Source: Gemmatimonadota bacterium (GTDB lineage: Bacteria; Gemmatimonadota; Gemmatimonadetes; Gemmatimonadales; Gemmatimonadaceae). From it: a DNA stretch of 64,000 nt. Under the pieces are notes generated by a model. The model saw only the letters and a list, made by a program, of their open reading frames with translations, did not search any database and was not told the origin of the DNA. Position 1 is the stretch's first letter. Every line of letters starts with the position of its first letter. Where the stretch lies: contig JAPLKS010000017.1 of NCBI GenBank assembly GCA_026387915.1, positions 310,001-374,000 of the forward strand. Reading direction: 5' to 3'. The translations under genes and the position numbers were made by a program. Positions 37,683 through 46,310 of this stretch are shown here, piece after piece.

Positions 37683-38912
37683 GTGGCCACCGACGCCCGC
37701 TCGCTCAACCCGTTCCGCATACTCGCGGTCCACCGCAACTTCCGCCTGTTCCTCATAGGGCAGACGGTGTCGCTGATTGGCACCTGGATGCAGCAGGTGG
37801 CCACGGGCTGGCTCGCGCTCGAGCTGTCGAACGACGCGTTCCTGGTGGGCCTCGTGAGTGCTGCGGGTACCTTTCCCATTCTGCTTCTCTCGCTTCCCGC
37901 CGGTGTGATTGCCGACCGTGCCGAGAAACTGAAGGTGGTGCGCATCGCGCAGTCCGCCATGCTGGTCGAAGCCTCGATTCTCTGGTGGTTCACCTGGTCG
38001 GGGCATATCAACATCGGCTGGCTCTTGGCGCTGAGCCTGTTCGGCGGCACACTCGCGGCCTTCGAGATCCCGGCGCGTCAGTCGCTGATGATCGATTTGG
38101 TGAACAAAGACGATCTGCAGGATGCCATCGCACTCAACTCAGGTGGCTTTAACCTCGCACGCATTCTGGGGCCGTCAGTGGCGGCGTTGGTCATTGCACA
38201 GCTGGGACTCGCCTGGTGCTTTGGCTTCAATGCCCTGAGTTACTTCGCGGTGTTGATTGGCCTCTCCATGATCCGCGTGCCGCGTCGCCACGCCGAGGGT
38301 GCGGTGCATGCGTCGCCGCTTGCGGGCATCGCTGAGGCGCTCCGTTACGTGCGCAACGATCGCGTGATGTGGATCGTGATCCGCGTGGTGGCGGTGTTTT
38401 CGTTCCTCGGCATCCCCGTGCTTACGCTGCTCCCCGTCATGGCGCGCGATCATCTGGGGCTCGACGCATCGGGCTACGGCGCCTTGATGATGTGCTTTGG
38501 TGCCGGCGCATTGCTGGGCGCGCTGACGATCGCCGCGCAGGGGAGTCGCCTGCCGCGCGGCGCAGCGCTCACGGGAAGTTCGCTCATGCTCTGCGTGGCC
38601 ATCATCGCCTTCGCGCTCTCTACATCTGTCATTTTCTCTGGCGCGATGCTCTTTGTGTGTGGCGTGTCGATGGTCATGAACAACGCCCTCATCAACGGCA
38701 TGCTACAGCAACGTGTGAGCGATGCGCTCCGCGGCCGCGTGATGTCGGTGTACGTGATGCTGTATGTGGGGATGAACCCGCTGGGGTCATTCACCGCGGG
38801 GTGGGTGGCGCGCCACGCCGGCGCGCCGTGGGCGGTCGGTGGCGGCGCCGCGTTGATGCTCGCCTTTGCGGTGTGGGCGTTCCGCCGGTATCCGGAACTG
38901 CGCCGCTCGTAA
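37683..38912 (+). CDS. MFS transporter, EntS/MFS_3 type
   Basis: About 409 residues. GTG 37683 is chosen because the first helix begins soon after (NFRLFLIGQTVSLIGTWMQQ). The frame is open upstream to 37377 but there overlaps the VWA gene antisense and encodes unlikely sequence. Twelve helices are visible, with the family A-loop motif AGVIADRAEKLKVV after helix 2 and the repeat ARHAG near the end. The family exports siderophores, macrolides or other small molecules by proton antiport. It is a lone rightward gene between the leftward VWA and AAA genes, and ends at a hairpin shared with the AAA gene. Confidence 0.88.
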   Translation: MATDARSLNPFRILAVHRNFRLFLIGQTVSLIGTWMQQVATGWLALELSNDAFLVGLVSAAGTFPILLLSLPAGVIADRAEKLKVVRIAQSAMLVEASILWWFTWSGHINIGWLLALSLFGGTLAAFEIPARQSLMIDLVNKDDLQDAIALNSGGFNLARILGPSVAALVIAQLGLAWCFGFNALSYFAVLIGLSMIRVPRRHAEGAVHASPLAGIAEALRYVRNDRVMWIVIRVVAVFSFLGIPVLTLLPVMARDHLGLDASGYGALMMCFGAGALLGALTIAAQGSRLPRGAALTGSSLMLCVAIIAFALSTSVIFSGAMLFVCGVSMVMNNALINGMLQQRVSDALRGRVMSVYVMLYVGMNPLGSFTAGWVARHAGAPWAVGGGAALMLAFAVWAFRRYPELRRS

Positions 38913-38926
38913 AGGAGCGGATGCAA

Positions 38927-38958
38927 CAGGCGCGGCGGAGTCCGACTCGCCGCGCCTG
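38927..38958. terminator. Bidirectional hairpin between the MFS and AAA genes
   Basis: CAGGCGCGGC pairs with GCCGCGCCTG (10 bp). After a bulged G, GAGT pairs with ACTC around a CCG loop. It lies between two convergent stops (38912 and 38972). No T-run follows. Confidence 0.6.
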
Positions 38959-38971
38959 CCATCACCCTTCG

Positions 38972-40429
38972 CTACTCGTCGTCCGCGTTGCGCCGCCGCC
39001 GCCCCTCTTCGCGCATCGCTCTTCCGTACCGTCCCTCATCATTCCGCGAAATCTTTCGGCGCGCAACGAGCGCTTCCAGCACCAGTTCGCATCCCAGCGA
39101 GATCAGCGCATCGTCGGTCTCGGGCGCCAACTGTTCGGCCACGACGAGCTCCACGAGCCCCGGCACCGTGCCGAAGGCGGCACGCAGCGTGGCCGCACTG
39201 GCGTCATCCGCGACCTGCAAGGCAGACCCACCGTCAAACCAGATCACAATGTCGTCCGTGGCCGCCTGCGGCGCATGGGCGCGCAACGTCGCATCGGCCG
39301 CTCGTCGAATCAGCTCGCGCGCGATCGTCGCGCCGCCCACCAACTCGCCCTCGTACTCAAGCTCAAGCTTGCCCGTAATCGCGGGGAGAGCCGCGTAGGT
39401 GTCGCTGAGGCGCGGCACAATTTCCGAATCGCCCAATCGCACCGCGCGCTGTTCGGCGTTGCTCACCACATTTTCCAGCGCCGAAATCGGCAGGCGCTGC
39501 GAGACGCCTGAGCGTCGGTCAATGCGCTTGTCCGAGCGCGCCTCAAAGGCCACGCGCTCCACCAACTCCGAGAGCAGCGACGGAATGCGCACCGGCGAAC
39601 CACCGCGCGCCGTCCACGCTTCCTGCGCCGTAATGCGCATGCCGAGTGCCACGTCTTCGGGGTAGTGCGTGATGATTTCACTGCCAATGCGATCCTTGAG
39701 CGGCGTGATGATCTTGCCGCGCGCCGTGTAGTCCTCGGGGTTGGCGGTAAAGCAGAGCATCACGTCGAGCGGCAGGCGCACGGGGTAGCCCTTGATCTGC
39801 ACGTCCCCTTCCTGCATCACGTTGAACATGCCCACCTGCACCTTGCCCGCGAGGTCGGGAAGTTCGTTCAACGCGAAGATGCCGCGATTGGCGCGCGGCA
39901 ACATACCGTAGTGAATCGTGAGCTCGTCGCTCAGCAAATGGCCGCCACGCGCCGCCTTGATGGGGTCGATGTCGCCAATGAGATCGGCCATCGTCACGTC
40001 GGGCGTCGCCAACTTTTCCACGTAGCGCTGATCGCGGCTCACCCAAGCGATGGGCGTGTCGTCGCCGTACTCGTTCAACCGCTCGCGCGCGTACTTCGAC
40101 ACGGGCTGGAAGGCCGAGTCATTGATTTCGCTCCCGGCGACCACCGGCATCTGCTCGTCGAGCAGTGAGGTGAGCGCCCGCAGCAATCGCGACTTGGCCT
40201 GTCCGCGGAGCCCGAGCAGAATGAAGTGGTGTCGCGAGAGCAGGGCGTTTACGAGTTGCGGGACGACCGTGTCCTCGTAGCCGTGCACGCCGGTAAAGAG
40301 CGGACCGCCCTTGGCAATGCGCGCCAACAGATTGGTGCGGATTTCGTCTTTGACGGAGCGCAACGCGCGGTCAGGCGCGCCGAAGGGGGACTGCTTGAGG
40401 GCGCCGAGATTGGTTGGAAGCGTAGGCAT
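38972..40429 (-). CDS. MoxR/magnesium-chelatase-like AAA ATPase
   Basis: 485 residues from ATG 40429; the open frame further upstream runs over the next gene and is not protein-like. Walker A is GLRGQAKS (about 73-80), the MoxR-style form with Ala before Lys. The Walker B region reads GIFALNELPDLA, with Asn where most AAA proteins have Asp. Then come a sensor-1 stretch CFTANPEDYTARGKIITPLKDR and a helical lid. The last ~150 residues form a separate helical/beta domain ending in a basic and acidic tail. It likely remodels or loads metal into a target with the VWA protein at 36222-37502. The Asn form of Walker B may be normal in this subgroup; I could not compare. Confidence 0.85.
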   Translation of the reverse strand: MPTLPTNLGALKQSPFGAPDRALRSVKDEIRTNLLARIAKGGPLFTGVHGYEDTVVPQLVNALLSRHHFILLGLRGQAKSRLLRALTSLLDEQMPVVAGSEINDSAFQPVSKYARERLNEYGDDTPIAWVSRDQRYVEKLATPDVTMADLIGDIDPIKAARGGHLLSDELTIHYGMLPRANRGIFALNELPDLAGKVQVGMFNVMQEGDVQIKGYPVRLPLDVMLCFTANPEDYTARGKIITPLKDRIGSEIITHYPEDVALGMRITAQEAWTARGGSPVRIPSLLSELVERVAFEARSDKRIDRRSGVSQRLPISALENVVSNAEQRAVRLGDSEIVPRLSDTYAALPAITGKLELEYEGELVGGATIARELIRRAADATLRAHAPQAATDDIVIWFDGGSALQVADDASAATLRAAFGTVPGLVELVVAEQLAPETDDALISLGCELVLEALVARRKISRNDEGRYGRAMREEGRRRRNADDE

Positions 40430-40541
40430 ATGAGCTAAACGTCGGAGAGGGAAATCAGTTCCGGTCGTGCCGAACCCGGGTGCGGCGTGTGTGTTCAGCA
40501 ACGGGTGGCGACGCGTGGCCTCACGCGGCGGCGAAATCGGA

Positions 40542-42641
40542 TTACGCCACCGCCACTTCAACCAGATTGTCGTAAAATACCGGCCCGTGCCCCAGGTCGG
40601 TTTCCCGCTGCGACGTGGTGGCATTCGCGTTCGCGCCGTCGTCCGCGTACTTGAGCCACCAAATAGACGGCGCCCACACCACCGTTTCACGCACGGCGTC
40701 CGTGACCCGCGCCACCCCGTGGAACGTGCCGCGGTCGTTCCGCACCGACACCCGCGCTCCACTCACAATGCCGCGTGACAGCGCGTCCTCGGGGTGAATC
40801 ATCACCTCGGGATGCGCGTCGCGCCGGAGTGACTCCACATTCACGAACGTCGTGTTCAAGAACTGGTGCCGCGGCGACGAAATCAGCGTCAGCGGATACT
40901 TGGCCGCGAGTTCCGGTGCCGCCTCGGGATACTCATGCGGCGGCGTGAACGTCGGGAGCGGATCAAGTCCCATCTGCTGCATCCGCTCCGAAAAGAACTC
41001 GCACTTGCCGCTCGGCGTCAAAAATCCACCCTCGGCGAACGGCGTGTAGGGGCGCGGCACGTTGAGCCGCACCCAGCCGTGCTCCACCAAAGCGTCGAAG
41101 GTGACGCCCTGCATGCGCTCGTGCGTGGAATCGAGCGCCTGCCGGATGAGTGTCACATCGTCGTCCGCAAAGCACGGATCGGTGAGCCCCATGCGCGCGG
41201 CGAGCAAACGGAAGATCTCGCTGTTCGGTTTGCACTCGCCCATTGGCGCAATCGCGGGCTGATTGAGCGTGGCGTAGAGGTGGCCGTACGAGAAGTGCAC
41301 GTCCCAGTGCTCGAGTTGCGTGGTGGCCGGCAACACCCAGTCGGCGTAGTCGGCCGTGTCGGTTTGAAAGTGTTCCAGCACCACGGTGAACAAATCGTCG
41401 CGCATCAGGCCGCGTCGCACTTCGTTCGTGTCGGGCGCCACGGCCGCAGGGTTCGAGTTGTACACCACCAACGCCTTCACCGGCGGGCCACCCACGCCAG
41501 CGTCGGGCCGCGTGAGCGCTTCGCCCAGACGGATCATGTTGATCGTCCGAACCGGCGGCGATAAATCGGGGCGCATCAACTTCGCCTTGTTGAACTGGAA
41601 GTTCGCGCTCGTGCTCAGCTGCACGCCGCCACCGGGGCGACGCCAGTGCCCGACCACCGCCGGCAGGCACGCGATGGTGCGCACGGCCATTCCGCCGCCG
41701 CCGTGGCGCTGCATGCCATAGTTGATGCGCACGAATGCCGCCTTGGCGCTGCCATACCGCCGCGCGAGCGACACAATCACTTCTTCCGCCACGCCCGTAA
41801 TTTCTGCCACGCGCGACGGCGGATACTCGGCGGCGCGCGCCCGCAGCGCGTCAGCACCAACGGTGTACTGCGCGAGGTAGTCGTCGTCCTGCAGCCCTTC
41901 GGCGAAGATCACGTGCATCATGCCGAGGGCGAGCGCGGCGTCGGTGCCGGGGCGAATGCCAATCCATTCGTCGCACTGGTCGGCCGTGCGGGTGCGAATC
42001 GGGTCAATGGCAATCACCGTCGCGCCATTTTCCCTCGCCTTGAGCACGTACGGCCAGAGGTGCGGATTCGCGGTGAGCGTGTTTGTGCCCCAGAGCAACA
42101 CGAGATCGCTGTGCGGCATCCCTTCGCCGTCGGCGCCAATGCTCGCGCCCACGGTCATCTGCATGCCGACCATTCCGGCGGTCGCGCAAATTGTGCGATC
42201 GAGTTTTGATGCACCGATCGCGTGAAAGAACCGTCGGTCCATCGACTCGCTCTGCACGTAGCCCATTGTGCCGCCGTACGAGTAGGGCAGAATACTTTCC
42301 GCCCCGTCGCTCGATGTACGAATGGCATTGAGGCGCGCGGCAATATCGGTGAGCGCTTCGTCCCAGGTGGCGGGCGCGAACTGTCCGCTCCCCTTGGGTC
42401 CAACGCGCCGCAGCGGGACCGTGAGCCGGTCCTTATGGTAGGTGCGTTCGAGATAGCGATTTACCTTCGCGCAGAGAAAACCCTGCGTGAATGGGTGCTC
42501 AGGGTCGCCTTGAATCCGAGTGGCGCGACCACGCTCCACCGTGACCATTGTCGCGCAGGTGTCGGGACAGTCGTGGGGGCACGCCCCACGAATGACGCGC
42601 GGCATTTCGTCCGTGTTGGTTATTACGGGAATCGCGGCCAT
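40542..42641 (-). CDS. Molybdopterin oxidoreductase with N-terminal [4Fe-4S] cluster
   Basis: 699 residues. The N-terminal motif CPHDCPDTC (Cys21, 25, 29) plus Cys57 in GFLCAKV binds a [4Fe-4S] cluster. Next are a bis-MGD domain (LLWGTNTLTANPH, TVIAIDPIRTRTADQCDEW) and the C-terminal dinucleotide-binding domain (PLTLISSPRHQFLNTTF, VSVRNDRGTFHGVARV). The Mo ligand is probably in the LDRTICATAG stretch but is not certain. There is no Tat signal, so the enzyme is cytosolic, like formate dehydrogenase or biotin sulfoxide-reductase relatives; the substrate is unknown. ATG 42641 is used, but ATG 42605, just before the cluster motif, is an alternative. A leftward promoter lies at 42714-42742. The 112-bp gap to the next gene holds nothing clear. 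Confidence 0.88.
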   Translation of the reverse strand: MAAIPVITNTDEMPRVIRGACPHDCPDTCATMVTVERGRATRIQGDPEHPFTQGFLCAKVNRYLERTYHKDRLTVPLRRVGPKGSGQFAPATWDEALTDIAARLNAIRTSSDGAESILPYSYGGTMGYVQSESMDRRFFHAIGASKLDRTICATAGMVGMQMTVGASIGADGEGMPHSDLVLLWGTNTLTANPHLWPYVLKARENGATVIAIDPIRTRTADQCDEWIGIRPGTDAALALGMMHVIFAEGLQDDDYLAQYTVGADALRARAAEYPPSRVAEITGVAEEVIVSLARRYGSAKAAFVRINYGMQRHGGGGMAVRTIACLPAVVGHWRRPGGGVQLSTSANFQFNKAKLMRPDLSPPVRTINMIRLGEALTRPDAGVGGPPVKALVVYNSNPAAVAPDTNEVRRGLMRDDLFTVVLEHFQTDTADYADWVLPATTQLEHWDVHFSYGHLYATLNQPAIAPMGECKPNSEIFRLLAARMGLTDPCFADDDVTLIRQALDSTHERMQGVTFDALVEHGWVRLNVPRPYTPFAEGGFLTPSGKCEFFSERMQQMGLDPLPTFTPPHEYPEAAPELAAKYPLTLISSPRHQFLNTTFVNVESLRRDAHPEVMIHPEDALSRGIVSGARVSVRNDRGTFHGVARVTDAVRETVVWAPSIWWLKYADDGANANATTSQRETDLGHGPVFYDNLVEVAVA

Positions 42642-42713
42642 GGTTACGGAGAGGAGGGTGAGCTACCTACCCATAATGTAACCTTTGAGTCCATTAGATT
42701 ATTCCGTTAAGAG

Positions 42714-42742
42714 ATAACACAAAGCCACATATAGGGTTACAA
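42714..42742 (-). promoter_or_regulatory. Promoter of the molybdopterin oxidoreductase gene
   Basis: On the minus strand TTGTAA and TGTTAT are exactly 17 bp apart. The start codon is about 70 bp downstream. The inverted repeat TGTAACC/GGTTACA overlaps the -35 and lies beyond the -10, so a regulator site is plausible. Confidence 0.5.
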
Positions 42743-42871
42743 CGCCATCACAGGTCTAATAATCGTCCAGTAATGTCCAGGAGTGGCAAATAGCGCGTCG
42801 CGGACACTCAGATTGGTGAGGTTGCCAAGGCGAACATATTGTCCTTCTTGAACTTGGGCGAACTCTCGCTC

Positions 42872-42928
42872 TTGACCGTACCCTGAGAAATCGGTATGTT
42901 GACTCGCTGTCCGAGGACTGCGTAAATG
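42872..42928 (+). promoter_or_regulatory. Two overlapping promoters of the small lipoprotein gene
   Basis: TTGACC (42872) and TATGTT (42895) are 17 bp apart. TTGACT (42899), overlapping that -10, is followed after 17-18 bp by GTAAAT/TAAATG (42922-42928). Both direct transcription to the ATG at 42979 and the first pair is close to consensus, suggesting strong expression. Confidence 0.6.
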
Positions 42929-42978
42929 GCGCAGTCTCGACTGTGCCAATTCAGATCCCCGCATTGGAGACACCCACC

Positions 42979-43173
42979 ATGAAGCGTTTTGCTCTTGCTG
43001 CCGCCGTGCTCGCGCTTGCCGCGTGCGCTGGCGAAAAGAAGGAAGAGGCTCCGGCCGCTGCGGCCGCTGCTCCTGCTGCCGCTCCGGCCGCTGACACGAC
43101 CAAGAAGGACACGACGGCCGCCGCTCCGGCTGCTGCCCCGGCTGCTGCCCCGGCTCCTGCCAAGAAGCCGTAA
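42979..43173 (+). CDS. Small Ala/Pro-rich lipoprotein
   Basis: 64 residues. ATG 42979 starts a lipoprotein signal (KRFALAAAVLALAAC, lipobox LAAC, Cys at 16). The mature part of ~49 residues is almost entirely Ala, Pro, Lys, Glu, Thr and Asp in imperfect repeats (APAAAPAA, TTKKDTTAA, APAPAKKP). It would be an extended, charged, membrane-anchored peptide, perhaps a spacer or an envelope component as in other Ala/Pro/Lys-rich small lipoproteins. Two overlapping promoters and a strong terminator make it a compact single-gene unit. No homologue is recognised. Antisense frames over this repeat are judged not to be genes. Confidence 0.75.
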   Translation: MKRFALAAAVLALAACAGEKKEEAPAAAAAAPAAAPAADTTKKDTTAAAPAAAPAAAPAPAKKP

Positions 43174-43196
43174 CACGCTTCTCGTCTGACAGCACA

Positions 43197-43226
43197 AAGG
43201 GCGCGATCTCTCGAGATCGCGCCCTT
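43197..43226 (+). terminator. Terminator after the small lipoprotein gene
   Basis: AAGGGCGCGATCT and AGATCGCGCCCTT form a 13-bp perfect stem around CTCG, followed by CGTGTTTTC. Its mirrored AA/TT ends may also serve the convergent ygfZ transcript. Confidence 0.85.
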
Positions 43227-43249
43227 CGTGTTTTCAGGATCGTTGCGCG

Positions 43250-44305
43250 CTATCCGAACGGCAGTTCCACCACGCGAACGCGCGCTTCAATCAAATCACC
43301 GGCGTCGGTTGCTTCGCCCTCAACGGGACCCACGCGGAGTTCCGCGCCGGTTTCGACTTCGCGACGCACCATTGCCAGCGCAATCGAGCCATAGCGCGGT
43401 GATGCCGCCACCGACCCCACCGCTCCGACCGACTCTCTGTCCTCGCGCAGCAGCGATGCGCCGATCGTCAGCGGCACACTCGCTCGTACTCCGCGCAGCT
43501 GCCGATTCACGTGCCCGCGAAAATGCACGCGTGCGACCGTCTCTTGGCCAGTGTAGCAGCCCTTCGTGTACGAGATGCCATGGAGCACGTCAAAGTTGGC
43601 TTCCTGCACGAGCGTGTTCTCGTCCATGTCGGTGCCGATCAGCGGCCGCCCGGCTTCGACGCGTGCAATCTCCGTCGCCGCCGTTCCTATTGGGTCGGCG
43701 CCCGCCTCCGTGATCCGTTTCCACCACTCGGCGGCGTGCTCGACGGGTACAAATAAATCGAACCCCTCACCGCCGAGGTCCGGCACGCGCGCGATGACCA
43801 CATCGCCCCCTTCACTGGCAACGCGCAAGTGATGGTACGGTCCGAGCAACAACAACTGTCCGCGCTCTGCACCCGTGGCGGCTGTTACGATGTTGGCTGA
43901 ATGCGGTCCGAATACGCCGATGGTGCGCAGTACCACGCTCACATCGGCAAAGCGCGCCATACGCGGATTGACGTACTTGCGGAACATCGTGAGGAGCGCA
44001 AACGCTCCGGCGGCCGGCGCGTCCACGAGAAAATCATCGCTGCGGGCAAAGACGCGCAGGTCGGTGATGATCTTTCCCTTCGCTGTCAGCGCCGCCGCGT
44101 AGATGCCTGATCCATCGGCGAGTGAGCCGACATCATTGGTAATGAGACCGTTCAGCGTGTCGCGTGCCTTCGCTCCCGAAAACAACAAGCGGAGGCGCGC
44201 ACTGCGGTCGATGCACGCGGCGCGTTCGCGCAGCGTCGCGTAGTCCTCCGCAATAGAGGCAAAAGCCTCACGCTCGGCGAACCCTGGTGCGAGAGACTCG
44301 GTCAT
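43250..44305 (-). CDS. ygfZ: YgfZ/GcvT-like folate-binding protein
   Basis: 351 residues. It is related to the glycine-cleavage T-protein and carries the YgfZ signature KGCYTGQE (about 247-254), followed by VARVHFRGHVNRQLRG. YgfZ proteins bind tetrahydrofolate and help maintain or repair certain Fe-S clusters in the cytosol. Here the gene is last in a leftward run with glcD, glcE, glcF and a HAD-like gene, overlapping the HAD stop by 4 bp. A role in keeping the GlcF Fe-S clusters working fits this position, but that is inference. It ends 23 bp from the terminator shared with the lipoprotein gene. Confidence 0.9.
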   Translation of the reverse strand: MTESLAPGFAEREAFASIAEDYATLRERAACIDRSARLRLLFSGAKARDTLNGLITNDVGSLADGSGIYAAALTAKGKIITDLRVFARSDDFLVDAPAAGAFALLTMFRKYVNPRMARFADVSVVLRTIGVFGPHSANIVTAATGAERGQLLLLGPYHHLRVASEGGDVVIARVPDLGGEGFDLFVPVEHAAEWWKRITEAGADPIGTAATEIARVEAGRPLIGTDMDENTLVQEANFDVLHGISYTKGCYTGQETVARVHFRGHVNRQLRGVRASVPLTIGASLLREDRESVGAVGSVAASPRYGSIALAMVRREVETGAELRVGPVEGEATDAGDLIEARVRVVELPFG

Positions 44306-45051
44306 GGCAGCTCCGGACGGCGCGTGAGCGCCAGTACATCATCGGCGTGCGTTGCATCGAGCGCGGGAACCCAGCGATCCGCAAGAAACGCCGTCTCGGT
44401 GGGCAGCGCGCCAACGGCCACGGCCGTCGCGCCAGCCGCGCGTGCGCCGTGAATCGCGGTATGTCCGCCAACCAGCGCGGAGATCACAGTATGCCGTGCT
44501 CGGGTGCGCAGGCGTGTCACGCCGAGCGCCCAGCGCGCGGCCGGCGGTGCATCGTCGGCCGCATCGTCGGCGGTAATCACGAAGGTGAACGCATCCTCGA
44601 TCCCCGCGAATGCGATCGTCGCCGCGACGTCGCGCCGTGCGCTCCAGGCAATGAGCCCGAGCGGCGCGTGTGCGGCGGCCGCTCGCACGAACGCGGCCGC
44701 CCCATCGTGCAACGCAAGACCGCGTTGCGCTCGCGCGGAGAAGTGTCGTTCGGCCAGCAGTGCGACGAGCGCGATTGCGGGCTCGTCGTCCGCGGTGACG
44801 CCCGTGTTTGCGGTGTTCGCCGGGTTTGCCGGGTTTGCCGTTTCACTTGCGGCGTGGCGTACGGCGTCGCGCGCTGCTGCCGCGAACGTGCGTCCTTCGC
44901 ACCATGCACTCCACTGGAGTGCGTCGCGCGAGACGGAGCTGCCAGCGACTTCGCGCATCGCCTCGCAAAGCGCGCTGCCGCGTTCCGCCGCGGTGTTTGC
45001 CAGCACGTCGTCAAAGGCCACAAGCAACGCGGGGCGCGCCGTATGCGTCAC
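44302..45051 (-). CDS. Degenerate HAD-like hydrolase in the glycolate oxidase operon
   Basis: 249 residues with the overall HAD fold: LLVAFDDVLANT at the N-terminus, GLIAWSARRDV in the motif II position and ISALVGGHTAIHGARAAGATAVAVG near the end. The catalytic set is damaged. Motif I should be FDxDGxLxDT but is FDDVLANT (Asp14-Asp15, two residues short). The Lys of motif III is not seen, and the GDS/GDT of motif IV is GGH. A short NPANPANTANT repeat lies in the cap. Position suggests descent from a phosphoglycolate phosphatase (Gph), which makes glycolate for GlcDEF, but activity is doubtful. It overlaps its neighbours on both sides by 4 bp. Confidence 0.6.
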   Translation of the reverse strand: MTHTARPALLVAFDDVLANTAAERGSALCEAMREVAGSSVSRDALQWSAWCEGRTFAAAARDAVRHAASETANPANPANTANTGVTADDEPAIALVALLAERHFSARAQRGLALHDGAAAFVRAAAAHAPLGLIAWSARRDVAATIAFAGIEDAFTFVITADDAADDAPPAARWALGVTRLRTRARHTVISALVGGHTAIHGARAAGATAVAVGALPTETAFLADRWVPALDATHADDVLALTRRPELP

Positions 45052-46310
45052 GGTGTGCGCTCCGCGGCATAGGCGTCATCCAGAAGCTCCACTGGGTGCC
45101 GCGCACAGGCGTGCGCGCCGCTACGCACCAAACCCGCCCCGATGTGCATAAGGCACCCGGGGTTTCCCGTCGCCACAACCTGCGCGCCGGTCGCCGCAAT
45201 GTGCGCGAGTTTCGGCGACAACACGCGCTGCGAGAGCGAGGGTTCCACCAGACTGTAGAGCCCGGCACTGCCGCAGCACTGTTCGGCGTCCGGAAGCGGA
45301 ATCAGGGTGGCGCCCGTGGCCCGCAGCACGCGCATCGGCGCGTCGGCAATGCGTTGCGCGTGCAACAGGTGGCAGGGCGCATCGTAGGTCACGCGTGGCG
45401 CGCCCGCCGACGGCGTGACGGCGCGCGGCCCCGCATCGGCGAGCAGCTCGCTCACATCTTTGACCCGCTTCGAAAAAATCGTCGCGCGCTCGTGCCACGC
45501 CGCGTCTTCCTTCAGTAGGTGTCCGTATTCCTTGAGCATCGCGCCGCAGCCGGCCGAATTCACGGCAACGAATTCGGCGCCGCTCTGTTCGAACGCGGCG
45601 ATGTTCACGCGGGCAAGCGTGCGCGCGGCGTCAGCGTCGCCGGCGTGCACGTGCAACGCGCCGCAGCACTGCTGTCCCGGTGCGGCGGTCACTGCGTAGC
45701 CGTTGATGGCGAGGACGCGCTCGGTGGCGCGGTTGGTGGCGGCGAACAGCCCTTCCATCACGCACCCGTCGAGCGTGGCGACTTTCGTGGGTTTGCCTGC
45801 CGTCGGCAACGTGGACGGCGTCATTGCCACGCGTGCGCGCGCCCCACCCGGGCGGCGCGTCGACTCGAGCATTGCCATCGACGCACCAATGCGCCCCGGG
45901 AGTTTGGCCAAGAGCCAAGGCAAACCCGTGGCGCGGAGCACGCGTGCGCCGAACATCACGACGCCGAGCACAGCCGGCCGTTCGAACACGCGCAGCACGA
46001 TCCGCGACACGAGCGGCGTTGGCCGGACAGTCGCCTGCCGTTCTCGCGTGGCCTCGAGCAGCTGTCCGTACGGCACGCCGGAGGGGCACGCGGTTTCGCA
46101 CGCGCGGCAACCGAGGCACTGATCCAAGTGCAGACCGACGAACGGATCCGAGTCGGCAATCGTACCCGCCGCCAACGCTTTCATAAGCACAATGCGGCCG
46201 CGTGGGGAATCGTTTTCGTCGTCGAGCGCGAGGTACGTGGGGCACGCTTGCATGCAAAAGCCGCAGTGCACGCACAGTTCGCTCCCCGGCAATGGTGCGC
46301 GTGCGGTCAT
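45048..46310 (-). CDS. glcF: Glycolate oxidase iron-sulfur subunit GlcF
   Basis: 420 residues. Two [4Fe-4S] motifs are near the N-terminus: CVHCGFC..C (Cys13, 16, 19, 23) and CLGCRAC..C (Cys65, 68, 71, 75). Two CCG domains follow, with GQQCCGALH and AEQCCGSAG. It passes electrons from the FAD subunits GlcD and GlcE to the membrane quinone pool during oxidation of glycolate to glyoxylate. Its start overlaps the glcE stop and its end overlaps the HAD-like gene, each by 4 bp. Confidence 0.95.
   Translation of the reverse strand: MTARAPLPGSELCVHCGFCMQACPTYLALDDENDSPRGRIVLMKALAAGTIADSDPFVGLHLDQCLGCRACETACPSGVPYGQLLEATRERQATVRPTPLVSRIVLRVFERPAVLGVVMFGARVLRATGLPWLLAKLPGRIGASMAMLESTRRPGGARARVAMTPSTLPTAGKPTKVATLDGCVMEGLFAATNRATERVLAINGYAVTAAPGQQCCGALHVHAGDADAARTLARVNIAAFEQSGAEFVAVNSAGCGAMLKEYGHLLKEDAAWHERATIFSKRVKDVSELLADAGPRAVTPSAGAPRVTYDAPCHLLHAQRIADAPMRVLRATGATLIPLPDAEQCCGSAGLYSLVEPSLSQRVLSPKLAHIAATGAQVVATGNPGCLMHIGAGLVRSGAHACARHPVELLDDAYAAERTP

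Larger units (their letters stand above)
42642..42978. other. AT-rich 337-bp divergent regulatory region
   Basis: The left half (about 42660-42760) is clearly poorer in GC than the rest of the window. It holds a leftward promoter, two overlapping rightward promoters and a 7-bp inverted repeat TGTAACC/GGTTACA (42677-42683 and 42735-42741) that brackets the leftward promoter. No gene or known riboswitch pattern is visible. Confidence 0.55.

Noticed and set aside
38972-40429. Walker A with Ala before Lys considered as loss of function
   Set aside because: GxxGxAK[ST] is the usual form in MoxR-type ATPases, so the protein is probably active.
42737-43197. Two leftward frames across the lipoprotein gene (Arg/Ser/Gln-rich products)
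   Set aside because: They arise from the Ala/Pro codon repeats read on the other strand and cross promoters and a start that fit the + strand gene.
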